From UBA6183 sp964545895 (GTDB lineage Bacteria > Bacteroidota > Bacteroidia > UKL13-3), in the NCBI GenBank assembly GCA_964545895.1, contig CAZJHS010000041.1:1-26527 (forward strand): a stretch of DNA of 26,527 nucleotides, read 5' to 3'. Each line of letters starts with the position of its first letter. The stretch's first letter is position 1. Positions 15,733-24,585 of the stretch are shown here, piece after piece. The notes under the pieces were generated by a model that saw nothing but the letters and a program-made list of their open reading frames with translations, was not told the DNA's origin and did no database searches. A program made the position numbers and the translations under genes.

Positions 15733-16545
15733 TTACACCGCTACGCTATGGTCGCGCAATGCATCATTTAACGAAGTTTTTTTATCGGTTGATTCTTTGC
15801 GTTTACCAATAATAATTGCACATGGCACTTGGTACTCACCTGCAGGGAATTTTTTAGTATAACTACCCGGAATTACCACACTGCGAGCCGGAACAAGTCC
15901 TTTGTACTCAACAGGGGTATCGCCTGTTACATCAATAATTTTAGTACTCATGGTTAAGGTTACTCCTGCACCAAGAACAGCTTCTTTTTCAACCCTAACG
16001 CCCTCAACTACTATACAACGCGAACCTATAAAACAATTGTCTTCAATAATTACAGGTGCTGCTTGTACAGGCTCTAAAACTCCACCAATACCCACACCAC
16101 CACTTAAATGGACATGTTTACCAATTTGCGCACAGCTACCAACTGTAGCCCAAGTATCAACCATGGTTCCTTCATCTACATAAGCACCAATGTTTACATA
16201 ACTTGGCATCATAATTACTCCCTTTTGCAAAAATGCACCATAACGTGCAACTGCATGTGGTACCACACGTACACCTTGCTCGGCATAATTGGTTTTTAAT
16301 TTCATTTTATCATGAAACTCAAATGGGCCAACTTCAATGGTTTCCATTTGCTGAATTGGGAAATACATGATTACTGCTTTTTTAACCCAATCGTTTACCT
16401 GCCAGCCACCATCAATAGGTTCGGCTGTGCGTAACTTTCCTTTATCCAACATTTCTATTACCTCGCGAATGGCATTTTGTGTAGCTGCATCCTTTAATAA
16501 TTCTCTGTTTTCCCAGGCTTGTTCTATGGTGTGTTGTAAACTCAT
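15733..16545 (-). CDS. dapD: Tetrahydrodipicolinate N-succinyltransferase
   Basis: This 270-residue left-handed beta-helix acyltransferase converts tetrahydrodipicolinate and succinyl-CoA to N-succinyl-2-amino-6-ketopimelate. That is a step in the meso-diaminopimelate and lysine pathway that feeds peptidoglycan. Residues 1-100 form the alpha-helical cap. Hexapeptide repeats run from about 108 to 200, including the signature MMPSYVNIGAYVDEGTMVD (112-130) and GSCAQIGKHVHLSGGVGIGG. A short tail (TSLNDALRDHSVAV) ends the protein. Length and motifs are normal. It stands apart from other dap genes here. Confidence 0.96.
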   Translation of the reverse strand: MSLQHTIEQAWENRELLKDAATQNAIREVIEMLDKGKLRTAEPIDGGWQVNDWVKKAVIMYFPIQQMETIEVGPFEFHDKMKLKTNYAEQGVRVVPHAVARYGAFLQKGVIMMPSYVNIGAYVDEGTMVDTWATVGSCAQIGKHVHLSGGVGIGGVLEPVQAAPVIIEDNCFIGSRCIVVEGVRVEKEAVLGAGVTLTMSTKIIDVTGDTPVEYKGLVPARSVVIPGSYTKKFPAGEYQVPCAIIIGKRKESTDKKTSLNDALRDHSVAV

Positions 16546-16702
16546 GTGATAAAGTATTTAATAATTTTTGAAGCCGTGAAATAACTACTAAGAAATTACT
16601 TACACAACTTTAGCCTTACAAAGTATTAAAATTATAGCTTAAACTTGTGGCAAGGTTTGTTGTAATGTGCAACTAAATCAACCCAACAAAAAAAGTTAAG
16701 CA

Positions 16703-18235
16703 ATGAAAATTCGTTCACCACGTAAGCCCAAATTAATTGAACGTGCTGCCGAACGCAGCGATTTTGAAGATATTATTAAGCTTTCAAAAATATGTTTCCC
16801 AGATACTGACCCTTGGAGCTATGAAATGCTTGAAAGCCAGTTTAAGCTTTTCCCAGATGGCATGCAGGTTATTGAGTACGAAGGGAAAATTGTGGGCTCG
16901 GCTGCCAGCCTTATTGTAAGTTGGGATGAGTATGATGATGACCATACTTGGAAAGAAATTTGTGACAACGGATATATAACTAACCACGATGAAGAGGGCG
17001 ATACGCTTTATGGCATTGAGGTTATGGTGCACCCCGATTACCAAGGACTAAAAATTGGTAGGCGTTTGTATGATATGCGCAGGCAATTGTGTGTTGACAA
17101 AAATTTAAAATCGATATTAATTGGCGGACGATTACCTAACTTCCATAAACACTCGGCTAAGTTTGGTATTAGGGCTTATGTAAAGCGTGTTATTGAGAAA
17201 AAAATTAAAGACCCTGTTCTTACTTTCCAGCTTTCGCAGGGTTTTACCATACAACGACTGATTAAAGATTACCTGCCTGATGACCACGAGAGTGAAGGCT
17301 ACGCAACGTTGTTGGAATGGATTAACTTAGATTACATTCCTGAAACAAAAGAGCGAAGCGTATTAATGAAAAAAGTACGCGTGTGTGCTATACAATACGA
17401 GTTACGGAAGATAAAGTCGTTTAAAGAGTTTGCCCAACAATGCGAGTATTTTACCGATGTGGCCAGTAACTACAAAAGTGATTTTGCATTATTTCCCGAA
17501 CTATTTACCACCCAACTTTTATCGTTGCACGAGTATAAAAGTATGAGTCCGGAAGACAGCATACGTAAGCTTGATGAGTACACCGAAGATTACATTAACT
17601 TGTTTTCGCGCTTAAGTATGGAGTATAACATTAACATTATTGCGGGTACACACTTACAGGTTGAAAACGATAATTTATACAACATTAGTTACCTGTTTAA
17701 ACGCGATGGTACTTACGAAAAACAATACAAAATTCATATTACCAGCAACGAAGCCAAATGGTGGGGCGTAAAACCAGGCAACGAGATTAAAGTATTTAAT
17801 ACGGATTGCGGTAAAGTGGCTATTAATGTTTGCTATGATGTGGAGTTTCCGGAAATGACCCGTATAGCTTGCCAAAAAGGTGCTAAAATTTTATTTGTTC
17901 CATTTAGTACCGATGAAAAACATGGTCATTTGCGCGTTAAAATTTGTGCGCAAAGTCGTGCGGTAGAAAACCAAATTTTTGTAGCCACAGCAGGCACCAT
18001 TGGCAACATACCATCGGTTGATAATATGGACATTAACTATGCACAATCGGGCATTTATACCCCAAGTGATTTTGCATTTCCGCCTGATGCTATTGCGGGT
18101 GAGTGTAGTACCAACATTGAAACTGTTGTTATTGCTGATTTAGATTTGGCCGCTATTGAGCGTGCGCGCAATACAGGTACTGTTTTAAATTGGAAAGACA
18201 GACGTTTAGACATGTACGAAGTACAAGAGAAATAA
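16703..18235 (+). CDS. Fusion of GNAT acetyltransferase and carbon-nitrogen hydrolase
   Basis: This 510-residue cytoplasmic protein has two enzyme modules. Residues about 13-205 form a GNAT domain with the acetyl-CoA-binding motif A, VMVHPDYQGLKIGRRLYD (107-124). Residues about 224-505 form a nitrilase-superfamily amidohydrolase with the full catalytic triad: Glu266 (FPELF), Lys343 (QYKIH) and Cys377 (NVCYDVEFPE). Both halves appear intact. Such fusions are a recognised branch of the nitrilase superfamily. The substrate is unknown; a linked acetylation and amide hydrolysis of a small metabolite is the simple inference. It is monocistronic, with dapD divergent upstream and a strong terminator downstream. 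Confidence 0.94.
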   Translation: MKIRSPRKPKLIERAAERSDFEDIIKLSKICFPDTDPWSYEMLESQFKLFPDGMQVIEYEGKIVGSAASLIVSWDEYDDDHTWKEICDNGYITNHDEEGDTLYGIEVMVHPDYQGLKIGRRLYDMRRQLCVDKNLKSILIGGRLPNFHKHSAKFGIRAYVKRVIEKKIKDPVLTFQLSQGFTIQRLIKDYLPDDHESEGYATLLEWINLDYIPETKERSVLMKKVRVCAIQYELRKIKSFKEFAQQCEYFTDVASNYKSDFALFPELFTTQLLSLHEYKSMSPEDSIRKLDEYTEDYINLFSRLSMEYNINIIAGTHLQVENDNLYNISYLFKRDGTYEKQYKIHITSNEAKWWGVKPGNEIKVFNTDCGKVAINVCYDVEFPEMTRIACQKGAKILFVPFSTDEKHGHLRVKICAQSRAVENQIFVATAGTIGNIPSVDNMDINYAQSGIYTPSDFAFPPDAIAGECSTNIETVVIADLDLAAIERARNTGTVLNWKDRRLDMYEVQEK

Positions 18236-18257
18236 AAAATAAACAGCTAAAAAAAGT

Positions 18258-18297
18258 AAGGCCGCCCCGAGTGAAACCTCGGGGCGGCCTTGCTTTT
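18258..18297. terminator. Bidirectional terminator between convergent genes
   Basis: A perfect 14-bp GC-rich stem (AAGGCCGCCCCGAG, 18258-18271, with CTCGGGGCGGCCTT, 18278-18291) closes a six-base loop. T4 follows on the plus strand, and a run of A (T on the minus strand) precedes it. It ends both the GNAT-nitrilase gene and the convergent porin gene, whose TAA (18296-18298) abuts it. Confidence 0.92.
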
Positions 18298-19525
18298 AAA
18301 ACCATATTCCAAATGCAGATACAATCTCTTGCCTAACATTGGTGTAATCTTTATTGGTATAAAATATCGTTTCTTGTTTGGTGCACAACAGCCCCCTGTA
18401 CTCTAAACGTAAATAAGAATTGGGCAACGGTTTAACTTGGCCACCTATGGTTACACCAACTAAATTAACACCTACCAATTGATGGTTTTTATTTTGCACA
18501 GGGCCAGTTAAAATTTCATCACTATCTTCAAACACCTCACCGCGCATATACAAACCATACTTGCCCTTTTTAAGTTTATACCTAACACTTACTAATCCAC
18601 TTACCATATAGGCAGTTTTAGTTGTATCAGCAAGTTTTGTATGGGCCTGACTTCCAAAGTTCAATTCGGCTCCAACATCCCAACGTTTTCCTTTAAAGGC
18701 ATAATAAATGTTATGGTATGTGCGAAACTTGTTTTGTTGTATATCATTAGTTCCAAGCAAATTATTATACGTAAAAAACACCCTTTCCGATGGCTCATAA
18801 TTAATAGAAAGCCCTACTGTTTTTGAATTATTTACAGCCACAAAACTATTAAACCCATTAAATACATTGGCAACCAAGGTAATTTTACTTGATAAGGCAT
18901 AGCTTAACTTTGCACCACTTAAATAGTAAGGCTCAAAGTAGGTTGTAGTAGCCACAGATGTGGTCATATTTTCGCGCGGCTGTATCGACTCAAAACCTAA
19001 ATGCGTGCGAAAATAACCCATATCAAACCACCATTTTTTGCCTAACCTAAAACCAATATTTGCTTCTTGTATATTGTTATATAGTGTAGACCAAGCAGCA
19101 TCTGGAATATCGCCATAATGCAGGGTAAAAGTGCTACGTAACTTATTGCTCTTATACTTACCCGAAAGCATTAACATGTTTAATCCAAAACTATTATTGC
19201 GCGGTGCTACCGTAGGAAATTTCTGATAATTACCCAAGCCCACTTCATCAGAGTATAAAGCGTAATAGGTATCTACATAACCACTCAATTTAAAACCTTT
19301 TGAGTTTTCAGATGTATCGAGCGGAGCCATATTCATATAATAGAAAGTCAAATCTTTATAATCTTTTAAATCAGCCGAATCAGCACGTTGCTTTTCTTCT
19401 ATTCTCAGCACCCTTCCCCAAATCGAATCAAGTGTAATTTGTGCCGAGGCTATATTTGAAAAAAACAGCAAAAAAGCATTGATGCGTATAACGTACAAGC
19501 CTATATTTAATAATTTACCACTCAT
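18296..19525 (-). CDS. Outer-membrane beta-barrel porin (BBP2/OmpL-like)
   Basis: This 409-residue protein is predicted to be exported (signal MSGKLLNIGLYVIRINAFLL... ending IASAQ, residue 29). A short periplasmic helix comes next, then a barrel beginning KLSGYVDTYYALY with alternating beta strands. The last residue is phenylalanine (GIWF), the outer-membrane insertion signal. The phrase YFEPYYLSGAKLSYALSSK matches EYVPYYLAGARLTYPLTTK in the protein encoded at 20890, so the two are paralogues of the beta-barrel porin-2 type. I start at ATG 19525; an in-frame start 21 codons upstream would place residues before the signal peptide. The substrate is unknown. Confidence 0.85.
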   Translation of the reverse strand: MSGKLLNIGLYVIRINAFLLFFSNIASAQITLDSIWGRVLRIEEKQRADSADLKDYKDLTFYYMNMAPLDTSENSKGFKLSGYVDTYYALYSDEVGLGNYQKFPTVAPRNNSFGLNMLMLSGKYKSNKLRSTFTLHYGDIPDAAWSTLYNNIQEANIGFRLGKKWWFDMGYFRTHLGFESIQPRENMTTSVATTTYFEPYYLSGAKLSYALSSKITLVANVFNGFNSFVAVNNSKTVGLSINYEPSERVFFTYNNLLGTNDIQQNKFRTYHNIYYAFKGKRWDVGAELNFGSQAHTKLADTTKTAYMVSGLVSVRYKLKKGKYGLYMRGEVFEDSDEILTGPVQNKNHQLVGVNLVGVTIGGQVKPLPNSYLRLEYRGLLCTKQETIFYTNKDYTNVRQEIVSAFGIWF

Positions 19526-19548
19526 TAATATGTACCTAAATATAAATA

Positions 19549-19577
19549 CAAGATTAACCAAGATTGCTACAAAACAA
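19549..19577 (-). promoter_or_regulatory. Possible promoter of the minus-strand porin gene
   Basis: On the minus strand TAATCTTG (19549-19556) is one mismatch from TAnnTTTG, with a TTG at 19575-19577 at 18-base spacing. The -7 lies 23 bases before the chosen ATG. The -33 element touches the foot of the preceding terminator hairpin. Confidence 0.35.
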
Positions 19578-19606
19578 AAAAGCTCCACATAAATGTGAAG
19601 CTTTTT
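19577..19606 (-). terminator. Terminator after the DUF6588-like gene
   Basis: AAAAAGCTcCACAT (19577-19590) pairs with ATGTGaAGCTTTTT (19593-19606) around a two-base loop, with a single internal mismatch. Read on the minus strand, a T-rich run follows. It begins 17 bases beyond the stop of the gene at 19623 and separates it from the next porin. Confidence 0.85.
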
Positions 19607-19622
19607 ATAGGGTTAAATTTTA

Positions 19623-20780
19623 TTAATTAACTTTAGGCGGAACTAATGATTGCATACCAATACTAATTCCTGTTGTAAGCATGTTGTATTTACCAAGAGT
19701 ATAATCAACATGCAAGGCAAACACCGTAAACTTAGCTCTAAAACCAACAGTACTGCACAAGCTTGATATATCGCCTGTTACCTTAACGGGGTCTGTTAAT
19801 TCTTTTACTATTTTAGGATGAGCGTTTGGATCGTTTGCATTATAAAAAGGCGAACCATAAGCCTTAGTAAAATCAAAATTTTCGTTAACCATAGTTATTG
19901 GGTAATCACCTTTCATGGTTAAAACTGTTGATGCAGCATAATATCCAACAGAAATGTATGGTGTAAACCAAATCATTTTTTTAGATAAAATTAAATTGGC
20001 ATTGTAGGCTTTTGACGTAAGTTCAACTGATTGATTGTAGACTTTATTTGGATTTGCATTGTAAGTAGTATTACTACTTGCCGCTGCAGAAAGTGCATCA
20101 ACTGCTATTGATCCGCTTAAGTTAGTAAAACCTGCTTGAACCGATAAGTCAAAAGGTAATTCTTTCATTACCGGAACCCATTGTTTAATGTCATGCTTTA
20201 TAGAAACACCAAGCATTTCAACCTTAGCTCCTCCTAAATCTAACTTTGGCAAAAACCTTACACTTACATCGGTTTTTAAACCAATACCAACAGTAAGTTG
20301 TGGTGCTGGAACCATAAAATAAGGAACGCCTAAACCTTGTGGTAACTTAGTTGATGTTAACATAGAATCTTGCGTAGCACCAGGGTATCGGCCATAAACA
20401 CCAACCTCGGGCATTTCACTTGCTTTGCTTGATCCAAAAACGGTTGCAGCAGTAGAGTTACTTCCAACTACACGTGTTTGATTGCTTAACCCCAACGAGT
20501 TTACATCAAACGAACGATCGCTTGTTGGTGCAATAGGCACACAAAAACTTACTCTAAAATCAAAACCACCAGCACCAAGAGGCTTGCCTGTATTGTACCA
20601 TCCACCGTTTAAACCAGTTCCAAACGATTTTAATAAGGGCGATGCATATGCCCCAACTAGTTTATTAGCATCAGATAGGCCTGTGGTTAAAAAACCAGCC
20701 ATTTGTTCTTGTGCATTTGCAGTGGTTAAGGTAAATATTGCACTTACCAAAGCCACTGATTTAAATACTCTTTTTCTCAT
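19623..20780 (-). CDS. Predicted outer-membrane protein, DUF6588-like
   Basis: This 385-residue protein has a signal peptide (MRKRVFKSVALVSAIFTLTTANAQ). The mature part is rich in beta strands, glycine and aromatic residues, with GGWYNTGKPLGAGGFDFRV near residue 45 and a C-terminal series of short amphipathic strands. This resembles the DUF6588 family of Bacteroidota, probably an outer-membrane barrel distantly like FadL; the name is from memory of the family pattern. I start at ATG 20780 because it directly opens the signal peptide; an upstream TTG is weaker. It is a single-gene unit with its own terminator, and shares the intergenic region with the divergent porin at 20890. The function is unknown. 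Confidence 0.75.
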   Translation of the reverse strand: MRKRVFKSVALVSAIFTLTTANAQEQMAGFLTTGLSDANKLVGAYASPLLKSFGTGLNGGWYNTGKPLGAGGFDFRVSFCVPIAPTSDRSFDVNSLGLSNQTRVVGSNSTAATVFGSSKASEMPEVGVYGRYPGATQDSMLTSTKLPQGLGVPYFMVPAPQLTVGIGLKTDVSVRFLPKLDLGGAKVEMLGVSIKHDIKQWVPVMKELPFDLSVQAGFTNLSGSIAVDALSAAASSNTTYNANPNKVYNQSVELTSKAYNANLILSKKMIWFTPYISVGYYAASTVLTMKGDYPITMVNENFDFTKAYGSPFYNANDPNAHPKIVKELTDPVKVTGDISSLCSTVGFRAKFTVFALHVDYTLGKYNMLTTGISIGMQSLVPPKVN

Positions 20781-20889
20781 ACGGGTAATTATTAGGTCTC
20801 TCAAAGATGATATGATTTATCTTAAATTCATAAATTTATTAAATAATACGCTGAATTACGTATATAATTGAACGGAAATTATACAGCAC

Positions 20890-22020
20890 ATGCGTACACT
20901 GCAGAATCTAATTGTGGGGTTTACATTGGTATTTATTTTTACTGCACCCACACAAGCACAAATAAGCAATACTGGTATGACAGACAGAGTGGATTCTGTT
21001 GAGCTTGGTAAACTTGTTATCAGCGGATTTGTTGATGCCTATTTAGGTACTAACTTTAATCAATCAACTAATGGAAACCGCATGTATAGCGTTAGTCAAA
21101 CACGTGTAAACGAAACAAATATTAACTTAGCTTTTGTTGATTTTAAATATCAAAACCATAAAGTACGTTTAAAATTTACTCCCGGTTTTGGTACTTATGT
21201 TGATGCAAATTATGCTAGCGAAAAAGGCTCCATCAAAAATTTGATAGAAGCCAATGTGGGTGTTAAACTATCAAACAAAAAAGAAGTATGGCTTGATGCA
21301 GGTGTGCTTGGTTCGCCATTTACCAACGAAACTGCCATATCTAAAGATCATTTTATGTACACCCGAGCCATGGCACCTGAGTATGTGCCTTACTATTTAG
21401 CAGGTGCCCGATTAACTTATCCGCTTACTACCAAACTTACAGGTTATGCTTATGTATTAAATGGTTGGCAACAAATTTATGATCAAAACAACAGCCTTAG
21501 TTTTGCTACCCAGTTGGAATACAAATCGGCCAAAAACTTTTTAATAAACTGGGATACTTATGTAGGTAATGAAAAATCAACGATTTCGCCCGATAATCGT
21601 ATGCGCTATTTTTCTGACGTGTACGCCATCATCAACCTAAATAAAAAATGGAGTGCTACTACTTGTGTTTATGCCGGTTTGCAACAACGTACCGACAGCA
21701 TAACGCAAAAACTAAATAACAAAACTTGGTGGCAAGCCAACTTGGTAGTAAAATACATTTTTAACCAACACCACAATTTAGCTGCCCGCATTGAATATTT
21801 TGAAGATATGAACCATGTGGTAACCAACTCCGAAACATTTGCCGTAAAAGGTTTTAACAGTTACAGCGCAGGTTTATGTTTTAACAAAAAAATAACCGAC
21901 AATGCCTTATTTAGGCTTGAAGGAAGGCACTTTTTTAGCAACAGAAATGTGTACTTAAAAAACAATACTCCTACCAATACCAGTACACTTTTAATTACCA
22001 ATTTAACTGTTTGGTTTTAA
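20890..22020 (+). CDS. Outer-membrane beta-barrel porin (BBP2/OmpL-like)
   Basis: This 376-residue protein has a signal peptide (MRTLQNLIVGFTLVFIFTAPTQAQ) and a barrel beginning KLVISGFVDAYLGTNF. It ends in a terminal phenylalanine strand (TNLTVWF). It shares the opening SG(F/Y)VD, the PYYL(S/A)GA(K/R)L-x-Y segment and the terminal WF with the minus-strand porin at 18296, so they are diverged members of one family. It should form a channel in the outer membrane; the substrate is unknown. It is transcribed divergently from the DUF6588-like gene. Confidence 0.85.
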   Translation: MRTLQNLIVGFTLVFIFTAPTQAQISNTGMTDRVDSVELGKLVISGFVDAYLGTNFNQSTNGNRMYSVSQTRVNETNINLAFVDFKYQNHKVRLKFTPGFGTYVDANYASEKGSIKNLIEANVGVKLSNKKEVWLDAGVLGSPFTNETAISKDHFMYTRAMAPEYVPYYLAGARLTYPLTTKLTGYAYVLNGWQQIYDQNNSLSFATQLEYKSAKNFLINWDTYVGNEKSTISPDNRMRYFSDVYAIINLNKKWSATTCVYAGLQQRTDSITQKLNNKTWWQANLVVKYIFNQHHNLAARIEYFEDMNHVVTNSETFAVKGFNSYSAGLCFNKKITDNALFRLEGRHFFSNRNVYLKNNTPTNTSTLLITNLTVWF

Positions 22021-22115
22021 TACATTAGGCTGCTAAATTACTAACAGTGTAAATGCTTGTGGTATTGTTGATATTTAGGACCAAGCCCTAAACAAATTTG
22101 TTGTACTTTTACCAC

Positions 22116-24428
22116 GTGAATTATTTAGATAAATTAAACGAGCCACAACGCGCAGCAGTACAACAAATTGAAGGACCAGTAATGATTGTTGCTGGAGCAG
22201 GATCGGGTAAAACAAGGGTACTTACATACCGCATTGCCTATATGCTTGAACAAGGCGTTGATGCTTTTAACATACTTGCATTAACATTTACCAATAAAGC
22301 CAGTAAAGAAATGCGCGAACGTATACACAGCGTAGTTGGCAACGAAGCACGCAATTTATGGATGGGTACTTTCCATAGTATTTTTGCGCGCATATTACGT
22401 ATTGAAAGCGAAAAAATTGGTTACCCACGTAATTTCACCATTTATGATACTGATGATGCCAAAAGCCTTATCAAATCTATTGTGGCTGAAATGAAACTGG
22501 ATGATAAGGTTTACAAACCTGCTCAAATTTTAGGACGAATTTCGGCTGCTAAAAATGCCTTAATTAAAGCAGCTGCCTACAACCAAGATGCTGAAAACTC
22601 GGCCAATGACGAGAGTAGCGGACGACCAAGATTAGGCGCAATTTACAGTGCATACGAAGCACGGTGCTTTAAAGCTGGTGCCATGGATTTTGATGATTTA
22701 TTGATGAAAACCCATGAGCTTTTGCACAACCATCCTGATGTATTAAACAAATACCAACACATGTTTAAATATGTAATGGTGGATGAGTTTCAGGATACCA
22801 ACCACGCCCAATATTCTATTATCAGAATGTTATCAAACGTGTACCAAAATATTGCTGTAGTGGGCGATGATGCCCAAAGTATTTACGCGTTTCGTGGGGC
22901 TACCATCAAAAATATTTTAAACTTCCACAAAGATTTTCCAGATACCAAAGTATTTAAATTAGAAGAGAATTACCGCAGTACACAAACCATTGTAAATGCC
23001 GCTAATTCTATCATTAAACAAAATCGCGATCAAATAGAAAAAAAGGTATTTACCCAAAACGAATCGGGCGACCGCATTAGAGTATTCCGTGCATTAACCG
23101 ATAACGAAGAAGGTAAAATGGTGGCCTCTGCGATTTTTCAGGATAAAATGAATAAACACCTGAACAATAAAGATTTTGCCATTTTATACCGCACTAACGC
23201 GCAAAGCCGAAGTTTAGAAGAAGCGTTGCGAAAAATGAATATTCCGTACAAAATATTTGGCGGCTTATCGTTTTACCAACGTAAAGAAATTAAAGATTTA
23301 CTGGCTTATTTCCGCGTAATCATCAACCCTAATGATGAAGAAGCACTAAAGCGCGTTATTAATTACCCAACACGTGGTATTGGAAAAACCACTTTAGACC
23401 ATCTTACAATACTAGCTTCAGAGCACAACAAAAGTTGGTTCGAGATTATGGAAAGCGCACATCAATACGGCTTAAAATCGGCTAATTTATTATCTGATTT
23501 TACGTTGATGATTCGCAGTTTTCAAACCATGCTTTTAAAACCTGCTTACGAAGTTGCTATGCATGTAGCTAAGCAAAGTGGCTTGCTAAAATCGTTGTAT
23601 GATGATAAAACTGTAGAAGGGATTGCACGTTACGAAAACATTGAAGAATTAATAAACGGTATAAAAGAGTTTAGTATTGAAGAAGCTGTAGATGATGATG
23701 CCGTTTTGCGTGGCAACACCCTACCCGATTACATGCAAGACATTGCTTTATTAACCGATGCCGACCGTGATAATGAAGAGGATGATGACAAAGTGGTAAT
23801 GATGACTATACACGGTAGTAAAGGACTTGAGTTTAAATATGTGCACATTGTGGGTTTAGAAGAAAACTTATTCCCATCGCAATTAAGCTTACACAGCCGA
23901 CAAGAATTGGAAGAAGAAAGACGTTTGTTTTACGTGGCGCTTACCAGGGCCGAAAAGAAACTTACACTATCTTTTGCTACTTCGCGCTTTAGATTTGGCA
24001 CTATGGTAAACTGCGAGCCAAGTAGGTTTTTAACTGAAATTGATCCACAATATATGATTGTGGAAGGTATGAGCAGCAGTTCGCAAGCAACCGAACAACG
24101 TAAACCTTACCAAATGAGCACTTATACCCGTAAACCTGCTCAAACAACTACCAAAGCAGAACCTACTCCTACCGTTTCGGTTCCTAAAAACTTTAAACCT
24201 ATTACCAAAGCAACACCACAAGCTCAACAATCAATTGATCCTAATTTTGTGGGTGATGATACTTCGTTGTTAGCAGTAGGTATGAATGTAGATCATCAAC
24301 GTTTTGGAAACGGTACTGTTATTGGTATGGAAGGTGCAGGCGACAACCGCAAAGCTCAGATTGATTTTGGTACACAAGGCAAAAAAATGCTGGTGCTAAA
24401 ATTTGCCAAACTAAAAATAAACGCATAA
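22116..24428 (+). CDS. ATP-dependent DNA helicase of the UvrD/PcrA/Rep family
   Basis: This 770-residue SF1A 3'-5' helicase acts in DNA repair and replication. It has the Q motif LNEPQRAAV (7-15), Walker A AGAGSGKT (26-33), motif II DEFQD (223-227), GDDAQSIYAFRGA, TIHGSKGLEF and VALTRAEKKL. The C-terminus (about 715-770) has a Tudor-like RNA-polymerase-binding module (GMNVDHQRFGNGTVIG, then AQIDFG), as in PcrA. I choose GTG at 22116, which gives MNYLDKLNEPQ. The earlier in-frame TTG (22098) adds six residues not typical of the family. Length is normal for PcrA-like proteins. Confidence 0.95.
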   Translation: MNYLDKLNEPQRAAVQQIEGPVMIVAGAGSGKTRVLTYRIAYMLEQGVDAFNILALTFTNKASKEMRERIHSVVGNEARNLWMGTFHSIFARILRIESEKIGYPRNFTIYDTDDAKSLIKSIVAEMKLDDKVYKPAQILGRISAAKNALIKAAAYNQDAENSANDESSGRPRLGAIYSAYEARCFKAGAMDFDDLLMKTHELLHNHPDVLNKYQHMFKYVMVDEFQDTNHAQYSIIRMLSNVYQNIAVVGDDAQSIYAFRGATIKNILNFHKDFPDTKVFKLEENYRSTQTIVNAANSIIKQNRDQIEKKVFTQNESGDRIRVFRALTDNEEGKMVASAIFQDKMNKHLNNKDFAILYRTNAQSRSLEEALRKMNIPYKIFGGLSFYQRKEIKDLLAYFRVIINPNDEEALKRVINYPTRGIGKTTLDHLTILASEHNKSWFEIMESAHQYGLKSANLLSDFTLMIRSFQTMLLKPAYEVAMHVAKQSGLLKSLYDDKTVEGIARYENIEELINGIKEFSIEEAVDDDAVLRGNTLPDYMQDIALLTDADRDNEEDDDKVVMMTIHGSKGLEFKYVHIVGLEENLFPSQLSLHSRQELEEERRLFYVALTRAEKKLTLSFATSRFRFGTMVNCEPSRFLTEIDPQYMIVEGMSSSSQATEQRKPYQMSTYTRKPAQTTTKAEPTPTVSVPKNFKPITKATPQAQQSIDPNFVGDDTSLLAVGMNVDHQRFGNGTVIGMEGAGDNRKAQIDFGTQGKKMLVLKFAKLKINA

Positions 24429-24566
24429 CAAATTTGGGGTTGATGTGCTATGTAACACCAAACCCTAATTACGAAACAATATAAAGCGAAGATTTTTACC
24501 AGAGTGGTAAATGAGTTTGCTTCACAATTAATTAAAGGTATTGATAAGCAAGAATAGTAACTTGCA

Positions 24567-24585
24567 CATAAGGTGATAAACTATG
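24567..24585 (+). promoter_or_regulatory. Shine-Dalgarno-like site of the DEAD-box gene
   Basis: An AAGGTG purine-rich stretch lies seven bases before the ATG at 24583. This is unusual in a window where most starts have no recognisable SD site, and it supports the chosen start. Confidence 0.5.

Noticed and set aside
19526..19588. Upstream 21-codon extension of the minus-strand porin
   Set aside because: The extension would precede an otherwise good signal peptide and would reach into the terminator of the preceding gene. ATG at 19525 is more sensible.
20781..20804. TTG-initiated extension of the DUF6588-like gene
   Set aside because: ATG at 20780 directly opens a complete signal peptide; the extra eight residues are not needed.
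24495..24511. TTTACC-agagt-GGTAAA hairpin between the two helicase genes
   Set aside because: The stem is only six bases and has no T-run, so a terminator or regulator call cannot be supported.
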